Source: Telopea speciosissima (lineage: Eukaryota; Streptophyta; Magnoliopsida; Proteales; Proteaceae). From it: a stretch of 64,000 nucleotides of DNA. The translations under genes and the position numbers were made by a program. Each line of letters begins with the position of its first letter. The stretch's first letter is position 1. The DNA is taken from NCBI RefSeq assembly GCF_018873765.1, contig NC_057924.1:14347001-14411000 (forward strand), written 5' to 3'. A model generated the notes under the pieces. That model was given only the letters and a program-made list of their open reading frames with translations, did no database searches and had not been told where the DNA came from. Positions 10,864 through 21,239 of this stretch are shown here, one piece after another.

Positions 10864-11546
10864 TGTTTACATCTTATTTTTGGTCTATTTCGGTCAATAG
10901 AGAAATAGATTGAAATCTATTTTAGTGAAAACTGACTTGTTAGTCAATGACTGAAAACAGTTAGAAAACGGTCAATGATCGAAAACGATGTCAATGATCG
11001 AAAACGGTCATTGACCAATGAACGATCAGAGACTGACGGATTGGTAGTGACCGATAAACGGTCAATGATCGACGAACGGTCAACATGGTGGTTATAACCA
11101 ATTCTCAAAGAATTGGATAGTTTTTAAAACTACTTGGTAACTATAGAAACCATCAAAACTGCCAATGATGCTTATAAAAAGAGAAATTCAAAACAAAGAA
11201 GAGACCCAAAAAATCAATACAACAAGTCTTTTATCTTTTATCTTAGGAATAATGTAATGTAGATTTTGGTTTGTAATATATCTTTTGGCTTGCTTCAAAC
11301 GACATTCATTATCAGCAAGTTGTAAGTTTCATTAGTTTTGGATTTGGCAAGTTGTAATGATTTCAACAAATACGTTCTGCAAAAGAAGGAATTTGATTTC
11401 TTTTTCTTCTTCTTGACATTGCAAATTTCACATTTTAAAAGTTATTGGATTACCAAGACACTGGTAGAACCATCATCGCCTAGAGCAAATCAAAATAATT
11501 TTCTCAACCAACAACAGTCTTCAGACCGAAGAAATTAGGGAAAACA
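10864..11546 (+). mobile_element. Solo LTR, 683 bp
   Basis: It begins TGTTTAC and ends GAAAACA. ATTAT flanks it on both sides (10859-10863 and 11547-11551). Unit 1 has the empty site at about 2145. A TATA-like cttataaaaa lies at 11171-11180, preceded by a cluster of aacggtcaatgatcgaa-type repeats (about 10970-11080). There is no internal retroelement sequence, so this is a solo LTR left by recombination. The family is not known; the TATA position suggests plus orientation. Confidence 0.85.
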
Positions 11547-11893
11547 ATTATCAAATGGGAAAGTTTTTTCCATGCAACCAATGTACTGTACATACTCTTA
11601 GATGTTTTTTTTTTTAATAATTATTTTAAGAGGTTTAACTACCTCACATAGTCAATGGTTCCAAAAAGTTTTCTTTTTTAAAACAAAATGTCATTTTCCT
11701 TCTCTTTCTTTTACTAGCAACCAAAGGGAGCCATCAATAACTACCCTCACTTGTGAATTATGCCCATTTAGGTGACAACATCCTTGCTTTCGTAGGCCAC
11801 CACTAATGGAATATGTTTCCAGTTAGGTAAAGATTAAACACAGTTTTAGAAGATTTAGTTAATATTATGTGCAAACAACACTAGAAGTAACAA

Positions 11894-11964
11894 GCACCAG
11901 TGGTCTAGTGGTAGAATAGTACCCTGCCACGGTACAGACCCGGGTTCGATTCCCGGCTGGTGCA
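11894..11964 (+). tRNA. tRNA-Gly (anticodon GCC), copy 2
   Basis: This has the same 71-base structure as copy 1 but with the fully paired GCACCAG acceptor stem. CAA directly precedes it. The 6-base gap to tRNA-Phe reads agttct, so the TTTT terminator present in copy 1 is lost. Confidence 0.97.
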
Positions 11965-11970
11965 AGTTCT

Positions 11971-11975
11971 GCGGG

Positions 11976-12018
<43 letters not shown>

Positions 12019-12043
12019 GCGTGTTCGATCCACGCTCACCGCA
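11971..12043 (+). tRNA. tRNA-Phe (anticodon GAA), copy 2
   Basis: It is identical in sequence to copy 1 over 73 bases. A TTTT run follows at 12053-12056, about 10 bases downstream, and is a fitting Pol III terminator. With no T4 between the Gly and Phe genes, one transcript could cover both. Confidence 0.97.
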
Positions 12044-12284
12044 CAGTTTCCTTTTATATATTTAATAAATCTACTCATTTTTAACATGTGCATTGTTTTT
12101 CTTTTTATATTATTAATTCATATAGGTACTCACCAAACCTTTGTTTTTTAGCCAATGGTACTCATCAAACCTATTCTCTAGGCTTCTGATCCTAAAATTT
12201 TATCTAATATATTATGAAAAAAGCATCTCTATGATGTTTGAGTGGGGATTCCTTTTTACATCTTCTTCCATGATGGGTCGTGAG

Positions 12285-12739
12285 CAAGGTTTAAAATTCA
12301 GGTGTTGAACTCAGTATCGGTCATTGTCAAAATCTTTTCGGATTGGGATTGGATCGATACAAATCGGTCAGATTGGTCAAAACATCCCCAAAATCGTCTT
12401 TTATAGATCGGGTAATGTATTGGCCAAAGTTGGTGGATGTTTTGATGTCGGGATCGGATTGACCGATATTATCCGGATCAGATCGGTCAATATCGATTGG
12501 TATCAGTCAGTATCGGTCAAGATAATATAAAAAATAAAATAAAAACTTTGAAAAAATAAAAAAATATTCTGTCAGATCGGTCAAGGATCGCATTGGATCG
12601 ATCGATGCAATCGAGTTGGCCGATCCAAGGAACGATCCAGTCAAACCTTGTTGTATCGGTCTAATCTCAGGATTGACTTCAATCGATACCGATCTGATCC
12701 AGCCAATATCGGCCAATCCGATCCAAGATTCAGAACCAT
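12285..12739. mobile_element. MITE with 9 bp target duplication, tatcgg-rich body
   Basis: GGTCGTGAG is present on both sides (12276-12284 and 12740-12748). The ends are imperfect inverted repeats (caaggtttaaaattc and, inverted, atggttctgaatc). Unit 1 has the empty site near 2840-2845 and 2905-2910. The 9 bp duplication points to a Mutator-like origin. The interior is a string of atcggtca/tgaccgat words. Confidence 0.85.
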
Positions 12740-13536
12740 GGTCGTGAGGTCCACACATATCGACAAAATGTCGGTCCTCTATTGAACGGATCTGTGTCTC
12801 ACTTTCTTGTTGGTGTGATTTTTCATTTTGATATCGTGAGAAACCTATGCCCATATATTGGCTACAAGGAGGTTTTATGTAGATGTATTCTGTCCATGCA
12901 TGGTTGTGTTTTTTCTGCCATATGACAACTTAATAGCATCAGTTGTGAAACATTATGACTCTTCCTAGACCCATCAATGGCAGGAGCCTCATGCATTGAG
13001 TACGACCGTTGTCAGTCTCTACCCATGTGGTTATATTACCAATTTCAAATAATTCCATATTTGGTTATCAAATTTCACTTTACTTTGCATCCAAATTCAT
13101 TGGATTAGCAAAGTAAAATAAAAACTACAAGTACAAGGTATTAAAAATTTAAGTAATTTATATAATCATGTTAGAGTAATAATTATCAAATTTTTTTTTT
13201 AGGTTTGAAATTTTCACTTCTCTTTCCTTTAATTTCCCTTGCAACCAAACAAAGCTCTAGGGCCACTTTTCCTATGGAAATAGCTCAATCATGGTTAATT
13301 TGTCCAAAAGAAATTGGCTGGATGAGGATTAATCATCCTAAGGAAATGCCTCAATTAAACCTAATATGTCCTGAAAAAATAGAAAACAAGAACCGATCAT
13401 ATATAATCATTAATTCATACATAAAAATCTTAAGTGTATCCAATTCTCTATGGAAAAAAACAATGATTCAAGAGACAACAATCATATTAGAACATACTTA
13501 ACATGAAATGAATTAACTAATTCTCAAGAATTCTAA

Positions 13537-13645
13537 GGCTGTGTTTGGTATGCATTCTTGGAATGCATTCTTGGATGATAAAAAAATAGTAGTTTTTATC
13601 GTCCAAGAATGCCAAATTTGCTTAGAATGCATACCAAACACAGCC
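13537..13645. mobile_element. Tourist/Harbinger-like MITE (TAA target)
   Basis: The terminal inverted repeat ggctgtgtttggtatgcatt is almost perfect on both ends, with TAA at 13534-13536 and 13646-13648. The 109 bp element is nearly a full palindrome. Diverged relatives are at 5106 and 31952. Confidence 0.85.
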
Positions 13646-13897
13646 TAAATTTCTACTCAATCTTTAATGTTAGAGAAGTCACAAAAAGGTCAAGTGACTT
13701 TTGGGGTTTGATACTAGTCAATCATCTGGTTCCTAGGCCAACACAAACCAGATACATTATGCAAACATGTATTGGTATTATGGTCTATGTGAATTTGGCA
13801 ACTTAGTGGATGTTGAGTCCAGTTCACATCATTCAGGGTATCAAAAATATAAAATTAAACATTTAAAATAAAAAGATTTTTTTTTGGGGACCTAATA

Positions 13898-14015
13898 TTA
13901 GGGGTGTTGTTCTCTGTGCCGCAGTGCAAGCTCCACCCAGGCACATGGGGGTGGGTGCAATGACCACCCTCCCCCCGCACAGGCTGCGCTACGACACAGA
14001 GAACATTCTCCCTAA
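13898..14015. mobile_element. Foldback MITE (TTAGGG...GTTCTCTGTG ends)
   Basis: The left end ttaggggtgttgttctctgtg is mirrored by cacagagaacattctccctaa on the right. Between them lies the complement of the ggtcattttgcc-type core (gcaatgaccaccctcc). Unit 1 reads through this site at about 5483, which supports insertion after duplication. Confidence 0.8.
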
Positions 14016-14150
14016 TGTTTAGCGAATGAATTTTGGTCATTAAAATGTTATCAAACAATCTGAAACAGCATTCATATTATCATACAGCCTGATAAAGCAT
14101 TCAAAGGAGATTGAAAAAGTCAATATATTTAAAGGAAAAGGGTTTTCCCC

Positions 14151-14381
14151 CATGGTTTTAGTGTACGGTACCGGATAGGGTATCGATCACTTGCAAAACC
14201 AATACGATACTGATATAATATTGGTATGGATCGACCGTATCGGATAAAAATTGCCCCTAATCTCCTTAAAAATGGAGGATTATTTTTTTACTATTTTACC
14301 CTTTGTTCGTATCATGTCATCGATGCAGTATCGACATAGTATCTGATATAGGTGATACGATACCAATACCTCAAACCATGG
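14151..14381. mobile_element. MITE of the catggttttag...caaaccatgg family
   Basis: This is the paralog of 5655-5931, with clean catggttttag and caaaccatgg ends and a gatacgatacc-rich body. It ends unit 2. Confidence 0.65.
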
Positions 14382-14405
14382 TTTTCCTTGACCCGAGTGA
14401 GAAAA

Positions 14406-15412
14406 AGGGGGGGGGGGGACATATCAGAGGTCGAATCTTATAAGACTAAATCTTATTTTGTTGTATTGAAGAAGACGTATTAGCTGTTCTATTTTAATTT
14501 TTTATTATTTTTTTCTTATAAAAAAAGTTTTCATCACCGAAGATGAAGATGAAGAGAGAATCTCTTCACTAATAATAATATACCGCCATGATTGGACTCT
14601 AGGGTCATCATCAATTCCCACCCCATTGTTCATGGTCGAAATATCCTTCTCTAGTAAACAAATGGGTAATGATCAGGGAGAAATTAGATGCCTTTTCATT
14701 TGTATGCTATAAGATTAAAAAGGTGTGGATTATGAATTTTTTTAAATCAGCACAGTGCCTTGTGTCACTCTTAGAAAAGATTTTGCATTAGTTGAGAAAA
14801 AAAAAACCTAGAAAAGGCCTGTTTGAGCCTAAGACGTACAATGTGCCTCTTCGCTCACCATTTTTTATTGTTTTTTTCTCTTTCCTTCAATAAATGAATA
14901 AATAATTTGGGAAAAAGATCTCTACTTGGTGGTGCTTCCTACGCCTTCTCACAGGTCACAATAAGATAACGCCTCTGCCCCCTGGGTAGATACCCAGGCG
15001 GGCTCACCCATTTGCCTAGACTCTTGGGTAGAGACCATGCGACTGAGTAAAGATCTCTTACCCAAATAATATTTATGTGAGATAATGGAGAGTACCTGCT
15101 AACCTGCTTGTTTAGAAAACCTTCCCCGCCCCTCCCCCCCCCCCCCAAATAAAATGGGACAGTATTTGCCACATAGGCAATGTACAATTTCATGCCTTGG
15201 AGGAGGGACACTATGGAAAAACAATAAAAATAGATTGTACATGCCTTGGAGGAGGGATATTATGGAAAAACAATAAACATAGAGGGGCATATGAGATATT
15301 TTATAGGGGGTTATGCTATAGTAATATGAGTTTTATGAGGGGTGCCTGGATGCAATTTTGAAATTAAGCTGGTGTTGTACATAACATGAATGAATGTGTG
15401 TGTGTGTGTGTG
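14406..15412. repeat. Tandem segmental unit 3, truncated
   Basis: After an uninterrupted unit junction (14395-14440) this matches the first kilobase of units 1 and 2, including aataaatgaataaataat and the gaggggtgcctggatgcaat block (about 15338). It stops at a TG repeat near 15395-15414, well before the tRNA pair would occur, so unit 3 has no tRNA genes in this window. Confidence 0.85.
14907..15065. mobile_element. MITE, 159 bp, ATAAT target duplication
   Basis: The ends TTGGGaaaaagatctc and, inverted, TTGGGtaagagatctt flank a short GC-rich body with internal palindromes (ctgggtagatacccag). ATAAT occurs at 14902-14906 and 15066-15070. Units 1 (about 1205-1225) and 2 (about 9745-9765) keep the empty site, so this insertion belongs to unit 3 alone. 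Confidence 0.88.
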
Positions 15413-15771
15413 TGTCAATGCATAGATGTGGTGAATAGCATGGCCCTTGCGAGTTGCACCCAGACACGTGCAAAATGACCGTCCCGCCCCATGAAAGGAG
15501 AAAATGTCCACCCTATTGACACCGGCCACACTCCCATAGAGAACTCTTCCCCATTAAATGCATTAATTATTTATCTTTTGTTTAACATGCATGGGTCCCA
15601 TAAACCAACCGCACTAAAGGGAAGTGGTTGATAACTTGATTAGCCATAAATTCTTACCCGGCCCTATCTACAATGCGATGGATACCAAATTACCACCCCT
15701 TGTCAATACTACAGAGTACAGTGGGTTATAAAAAATAGGGGTGATGTTCTCTGTATCGCAACACAGCTTGC
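15413..15771. other. No gene; foldback MITE and split MITE half
   Basis: A foldback element of the ggtcattttgcc family covers about 15425-15545 (gcaaaatgaccgtcccgcc core). The sequence at 15736-15771 (tgatgttctctgtatcgcaa) is the left half of another such element, whose right half lies at 28946-29023. The rest shows nothing I can identify. Confidence 0.55.
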
Positions 15772-16365
15772 TGTTACGAACTTAGACCTCTCTAAACAAC
15801 CGTGCTGGCACTTAGCACTCATGCTAGCACTAAGTCAGCCTTTCCACAACTCTAGCAAAGGACTTGGGAAGAGAACTTAGAGAACACAAGAGAGTTTGAG
15901 TGAATGAACTTGAATTGAACTTAGAAAGCTTGAGTACAAAGCTTGATAACTCACTTGGTTAGTTGGTTGGGTGGTTGGTTGGTTGGTGCCTTGGCCAAAT
16001 GAGGCCACCTCTATTTATAGGCAACCAAGAACCCAAAGAATACCTAAGATATTTACAAGTGTCCTCCATCCAATGGTGAAGAACTTTCTAGCCTAAGAGA
16101 CTAGAACCTTCCCATCTCCTTTGTGGAGGACTCTAGCTACTTGGAGAACTCTAGAAGTCTCCTCTTTCCTTAGCTATTTACAAGGCTTCTCTAGAGGGTT
16201 CTCTAGAAACTTCCTTGACCATCCTTGCTTCTAGAGATTCTAGAATATATCTAGACTCCCTTCTAGTGTAGAGAGTTCTAGGTCATGGACTTGGTCTCAG
16301 CCCAATGTTCAAGTCCATGGGCTTGCAAGTTAGGCCCGTGGGCCTTTGTTGGGTGGGCTGTGACA
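15772..16365 (-). repeat. 3' LTR of the TR-GAG-like element
   Basis: It is 594 bp with TGTTAC and TGACA ends in plus-strand order. On the minus strand a TATA box (ctataaatag, about 16011-16020) fits the assigned orientation. It matches 28434-28945, the shorter partner LTR. Confidence 0.85.
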
Positions 16366-18334
16366 CTCTCCCCCGCCTAAGTTGGCGAAGCCCTTGTCGC
16401 AACATTCTTTGAGAACTTTTATATATGGCCTGCATGAACGCTTGTATAGCCTCCTTTCGTGCGAAGTAACAACGTCCATTAAGCCACAACTTGAGTCTTT
16501 CATGTCTCTTCCTTTTGACCTCGTATGAGCCAGTGTATTGGCGAGCCTTCTCCTTAGATACCTCCTTTAGGAACTTGTCGAGCACTAAGTGTCCGCTTTT
16601 AAAGCTTGTCGGTCGCCTTCTTTTGCTAGCCCTTCTCTTTCTCTTCTTCTTGGTCTTATCTTTGCAAGACCCGGCCAAATCCACCTTCCCCTTAGGTGGT
16701 GATTGTTTGTGCATCCCTGATGGCCTGATGTCCTTGCATCCATCAAGGGCCTTCTTAGTAGGCCTTGTTTCCGCATCTACAAGGCTGTCTTCTTTATCTC
16801 CAACAGATACGCCAAGAGTAGAGTCTTTGAGCTTCTTTCCCTCTTCCTCGAGTCGCATCGCTGTCAAGAGCTTAGCACTCTCCTTAGTCTCTGACACCAT
16901 TGGGACCATACATGGAGCACCTTCCTCCATGATGCAAACCGTGTTGATGAATGGCATGGGTATAGCCTTAACCCTTCTAAGAAAATCCATGCCAAACACC
17001 ACTTGATAGTCATCCATGGGCACCATCGACAGATCCATAGTGCCTCTCCACGTCCCCATTCGCATCTCAACCCCTTGAGCTATGCCTTGTATGGGACAAG
17101 CTTGGGAGTTGACAACCTTGAGCCAACCTCCCTCCTTGGATACCTTAAGTCCAAGCTTCTTTGCCTCCTCCATTGAGACAAAGTTATGGGTAACACCTAT
17201 GTCGACCATGACACGTCTGGGCTTCCCATTCATGTGCGCCTCCACGTACATCAACCCCTTCTGTGGAGTAGTGGCCTTGACCTCCGTCTTGGCCTTGATG
17301 GCACCAAGTTGCATTAGGGAACCCATAAGAATCGGCTCTTCTTCCTTACTCTTCTCCTCGAGTAGGGCACTTAAGGCCTTCCTCTTTGGGCAATCCCTGG
17401 CCCAGTGTGGCCCATCACACAAGAAACATTTGTCCTTAGGCTTGAACTTATTCTTTTTGTCAAGTCGAGGCTTGCCCTCCTTGCCTGAAGAAGGTTTGTT
17501 GCTGCCTTCCTTGGGGTGATGAGCATCAGAACCTTGGTCTCCCCACCGTTCTCACCATTGCTCTTTCTTGACTTTTCTTCTCTTTGGAACTCCATCAATG
17601 ATTCTGCTGCTGCTATGGCTGAAGCAAGGTCTTGCACACCGCGGCGTTGCAGCTCTTGTGCAACCCAGTTTTGGAGATCATCCATGAAGCTGAACAATAA
17701 TTCATCATCGATCATACTCGGGACATCGAGCGTAAGTGGAATGAACTCTTTGACATAGTCCCGAATAGACCCAGTATGCTTGAGCCTTTTGATGTTCCTT
17801 CTTGCCAAGAAGGTAGCATTCTAGGGATAGAATTGCCTTTTAAGTTCCTTCTTAAAACTATCCCAGGTATCTATGGTGCACATACCTTTTTCGATATCCG
17901 CATGCCTTCTGTGCCACCATAGAGTCGCTATATCGGTGAGGTAGAGTGTAGCCATTCGTACCTTCGTAGGTTCATCGTCGAGTGCCATTGCCTCGAAGTA
18001 CCTCTCCATGTGCCACAAGAAGTTGTCAACTTCCAGCGCGTTTCTCTTTCCGTCGAACGCCTTAGGCCTTGGTACCTCCACCCTAGGCACCTCACGTGAG
18101 GTAGTGGCTCCCCCGACCGCTGCCTTCCTACACATGGCCCAATCCGCTTGCACTTCATCGATGCGAGCATCCATGCATCCTTGTCAATGCTTCCCATACT
18201 TGAGCTTTGAAGGTGACAAACTCCTCCTTTTGGTTATGCACTATGGTGTTGAGAATGCTTAGGAGGGACTCCTTGAGCTCCCCCATTTGGCCCATAAGCT
18301 CCTCCTTGAGCTCCATCACGTGGCCTTCGAGCTC
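16366..18334 (-). pseudogene. gag-protease reading region of the TR-GAG-like element (fossil)
   Basis: On the minus strand the first part shows a retrotransposon gag domain (word LRRYEWLHSTSPI-like in one frame and MATLYLTDIATLWW in another). It is followed by a CCHC zinc knuckle (CFLCDGPHWARDCPKR) and an aspartic-protease-type segment with THNFVS and VVFGMDFL words. Next comes a strongly basic stretch (KKKRKRRASKRRRP) and a helix-rich tail that I do not recognise, running up to the purine tract. The start of gag lies beyond the nested copia element, near 28400. The region is broken in a few places. Confidence 0.8.
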
Positions 18335-18339
18335 CTCCC

Positions 18340-19734
18340 TGTTGGAAAACACATTTCTCCATAAACTAATTTTGATGATAACAAACATTAAGATTAATAC
18401 TAATATTCCAATCTTTAAGCAAACTTCATAGTCAGACGTTGGGAGCATCAAGCATCCAGGAAAGACTTGATCAACGGAGCTCACAACAGAAGAGTTAAGG
18501 AAAAGAAGAAATTTGAAGATTAAGGAACATCTTCTAAAGGAAGCCAAGACAAAGACTCTCCAAGAAGATTCAAGTGCATTAGAACACATTTCATTACATG
18601 TACATATCACATTACACACACATTGCATTCACATGCAAGAGACCCTAGGAGGAACTCATTCCCATGCCCTAGACTCAAGAAACATGGCCATTAAAGTGTT
18701 AGACAAAAACCTATGAAGTCCCCAAGCAAGCTGGACCAAAAATCCCCTTGACAGACAATCAAAAACTAGGATAACTATCCGTCGGCCGACCTAGACTGCG
18801 TCGGTCGACCTACGATAATATAAAAATACAGCCTGTTTCCGTGCTTCGGCTGCAACCGACAGATCTATCGTCGACCGACACCGTAGGTCGATCCATAGGT
18901 CGACCGACAATCGACCTACAGCCCCAAACTTGGGCTCAACGGCTAGTTTTCAACGGCTAGATTTTTGATGGTCGACCGACAACTTTTATAGGTCGCAACG
19001 AGTCTAAAAATATGACAGTTTTATATCCGTTGGAGAACAAACAAACTCCAACTTTTGGCTTTATAAAACACATCCAAACAAGGAACAAAACACATCTTTT
19101 GATAGAAAAAGTGCATTGTACATTTGAGAAGGTACAAAAGTGAGAATTTGTCATTGAGCTAAATTATTCAATTCAAGCTCTTCAAAGAGATATTACCAAG
19201 CTCTTAACTCTCCACTCTCTCCAACTCATGCCATCAAGGAGAGTCATCTAGGAGACTCAAGGTGCATCACTCTCATTCATATCATTGAGCACCATCACTC
19301 AAAGGGTAAAAGTGTCACTACTCTTTGATAGGTATTTATACCAAACTTCTATTGTATTTACTTGTTTATGCTTTTGATTTGATAAAGCATTGTTGTATTA
19401 ATCTAGACGCGTACTTAGATTAGTACAAGGACCCTCTCATCCTTAAGAGATTGAAAGGATACTCTTGTCTGGAACTAAGATTGTAAGGATCCTCTTATCC
19501 TGTTAAAAAGAGTTGTAAAGGTGTCATTTCCCACCTATTGTATTGAAAGGGAAATACTAGTGGAATTCTCTCAAGGTTGAGAGGAGTGGATGTAGGCTAA
19601 GTTAGCCGAACCACTATAAATCTTGTGCCTCATTTACTTCTCGCTTTTTGTATTTAATATAAGTGTGCAACCAATCGAAAAAGAGGCAAAATCCACTAGT
19701 GGTAACCTATTCACCCCCTCTAGGTTACCCAACA
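18340..19734 (+). repeat. 5' LTR of the SIRE-like element
   Basis: A TATA box (ctttataaaac) lies at about 19058-19068. Upstream, about 18778-18985, is a dense cluster of gtcggtcgacc-type palindromes. Most differences from the 3' LTR are concentrated in that cluster. Confidence 0.92.
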
Positions 19735-19737
19735 ATT

Positions 19738-19756
19738 GGTATCGAGCGGGAGCTCA
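19738..19756 (+). other. Primer-binding site of the SIRE-like element
   Basis: It reads tggtatcgagcgggagctc three bases after the 5' LTR end. The tggtatc start is the usual complement to initiator tRNA-Met in copia elements. Confidence 0.75.
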
Positions 19757-19801
19757 AAACTAAGACCATATTGTCTTTATATTGTGCTAAAAACGATCCA
19801 T

Positions 19802-21200
19802 GGCATCATCATCATCTACACACCAAATTGAGGGGCTCAACACTTCTAGGCCACCATACTTTGATGGTGAAGGATTTGCTCTTGGAAGTGTAGGTTCAAA
19901 AATTATGTGTGTGCTCACGATATTGATGTATAGATCGTGATTGAGGAAGGTCCCTTCCAAATCACAAAAGAAGTTGGAGGAAGAAGTGTACCTAAGGAGA
20001 AATCCGAATGGACACCATCGGATAAAACACACATACAACAAAACTACAAAGCTATTGCATTCCTACAATGTGCTCTTAGTGAAAAAGAATTCAATAGAAC
20101 TAGTATGTGTAATACAATGCTAAGGAGATGTTTGATACTCTTGTGGTTACCTATGAAGGAACATCACAAGTTAAACAACTCAAGATTGACAAACTTGTTC
20201 ATGAATATGAATTATTTAAAATGCTTGATGATGAAAGTATTTCTAACATGTTTACTAGGTTTACTAACATTATTAACAAGTTGAAAAGCTTAGGAAAGGA
20301 ATACACCAAAGCGGAGAATGTAAGGAAGATCTTGAGATCACTACCCTCCAAGTGGAGACCAATGGTGACCGCCATCAAACAAGCAAAAGATCTAGAGGTT
20401 CTACACATGGATGAATTGATGGGTACTCTACAAACCCATGAAGTTGAACTCCTTGAAGATGATAAAGTCATAGAAGTAAAAGAACCAAGGAGAAAGTCCA
20501 TCGCACTCAAGACCTCTTGCGAATCCGAAGAAGAAGAAAGCGATGAAGAGGATATAGAGAAAGAAATCTCTCTAATCACAAGGAAGTTCCAAAAATTCTT
20601 AAGAAAGAGAGGAGGAAGATTCTATAAAGGACAACCATCAAAAGAAAACAAAGATAAAACATACACAAAGGAAAAACCCTTCAATACTAACAAGGACATT
20701 GTGTGTTATGAATGTAGAAAGCCCAGACACTTCAAAACCGAGTGCCCCAAGCTAAAAGGAAAGGAAAGCAGAAAGAAAAAGGCTTGCACCGCCGAGATAT
20801 CATGGGATTCAAGTGATAGTGGAGAAGAAAATAATGAATCCGATGAAGAGACCGTCAACTTGGCACTAATGGCTCACAACAATGATGATGACGAGGTAAA
20901 CTCTCCCTATCATAGCTCAGTGTCAATTTGCAATGATGATTTAGAATATGAAGAACTTCAAGAGGCCTTTGAAGAACTTTATAATGTAAGTCTCAAGAGG
21001 AAGCCTCTAAAAGGCCTTAGAAAAAGAAGTAGCCAATCTTCGACACAAAATTGATGAGTTGACTTCACATGCACACAACCTAGAAGAAGAAAATAAGAAT
21101 CTAACTTCCACATTGCACACCTTTACTAAGGGTCAAAAGACCTTAGATACATTATTAGGAAATCCACAAAAGGGACCTCAAAATAAGAAGGTCTAGGCTA
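19802..21200 (+). pseudogene. gag region of the SIRE-like element (fossil)
   Basis: The region opens with MASSSS and continues with a capsid-type domain. The longest readable part (20128-21054) holds a zinc knuckle (CYECRKPRHFKTECP), an acidic stretch and a charged tail. In the living family this protein packages the element RNA. The region is broken. Confidence 0.85.
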
Positions 21201-21239
21201 TGATGGTAAAAGACCACATCAAGCCAAAGGAAAGGGAAA

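Larger units (their letters stand above)
9322..14405. repeat. Tandem segmental unit 2 (tRNA-bearing)
   Basis: This is the second copy of the unit described at 484-5975. Insertions found only here are the foldback MITE at 10438, the solo LTR at 10864, a 9 bp-TSD MITE at 12285 and the foldback MITE at 13898. It lacks the LINE tail and the 1.2 kb Mutator-like element of unit 1. Outside the listed items I see no gene. Confidence 0.85.

Noticed and set aside
12324-12854. Open frames in the tatcgg-rich MITE on both strands
   Set aside because: They arise from low-complexity repeated words and are not conserved in the other family members.
14407-14418. G run and other homopolymers as functional sites
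   Set aside because: Homopolymer runs (G at 14407 and 54509, T and A runs at many places) are low-complexity and often unstable in sequencing.
16491-17519. Open frames on the plus strand over the gag-protease region
   Set aside because: They are antisense shadows of the minus-strand gag and protease, which carry the recognisable zinc knuckle and protease words.
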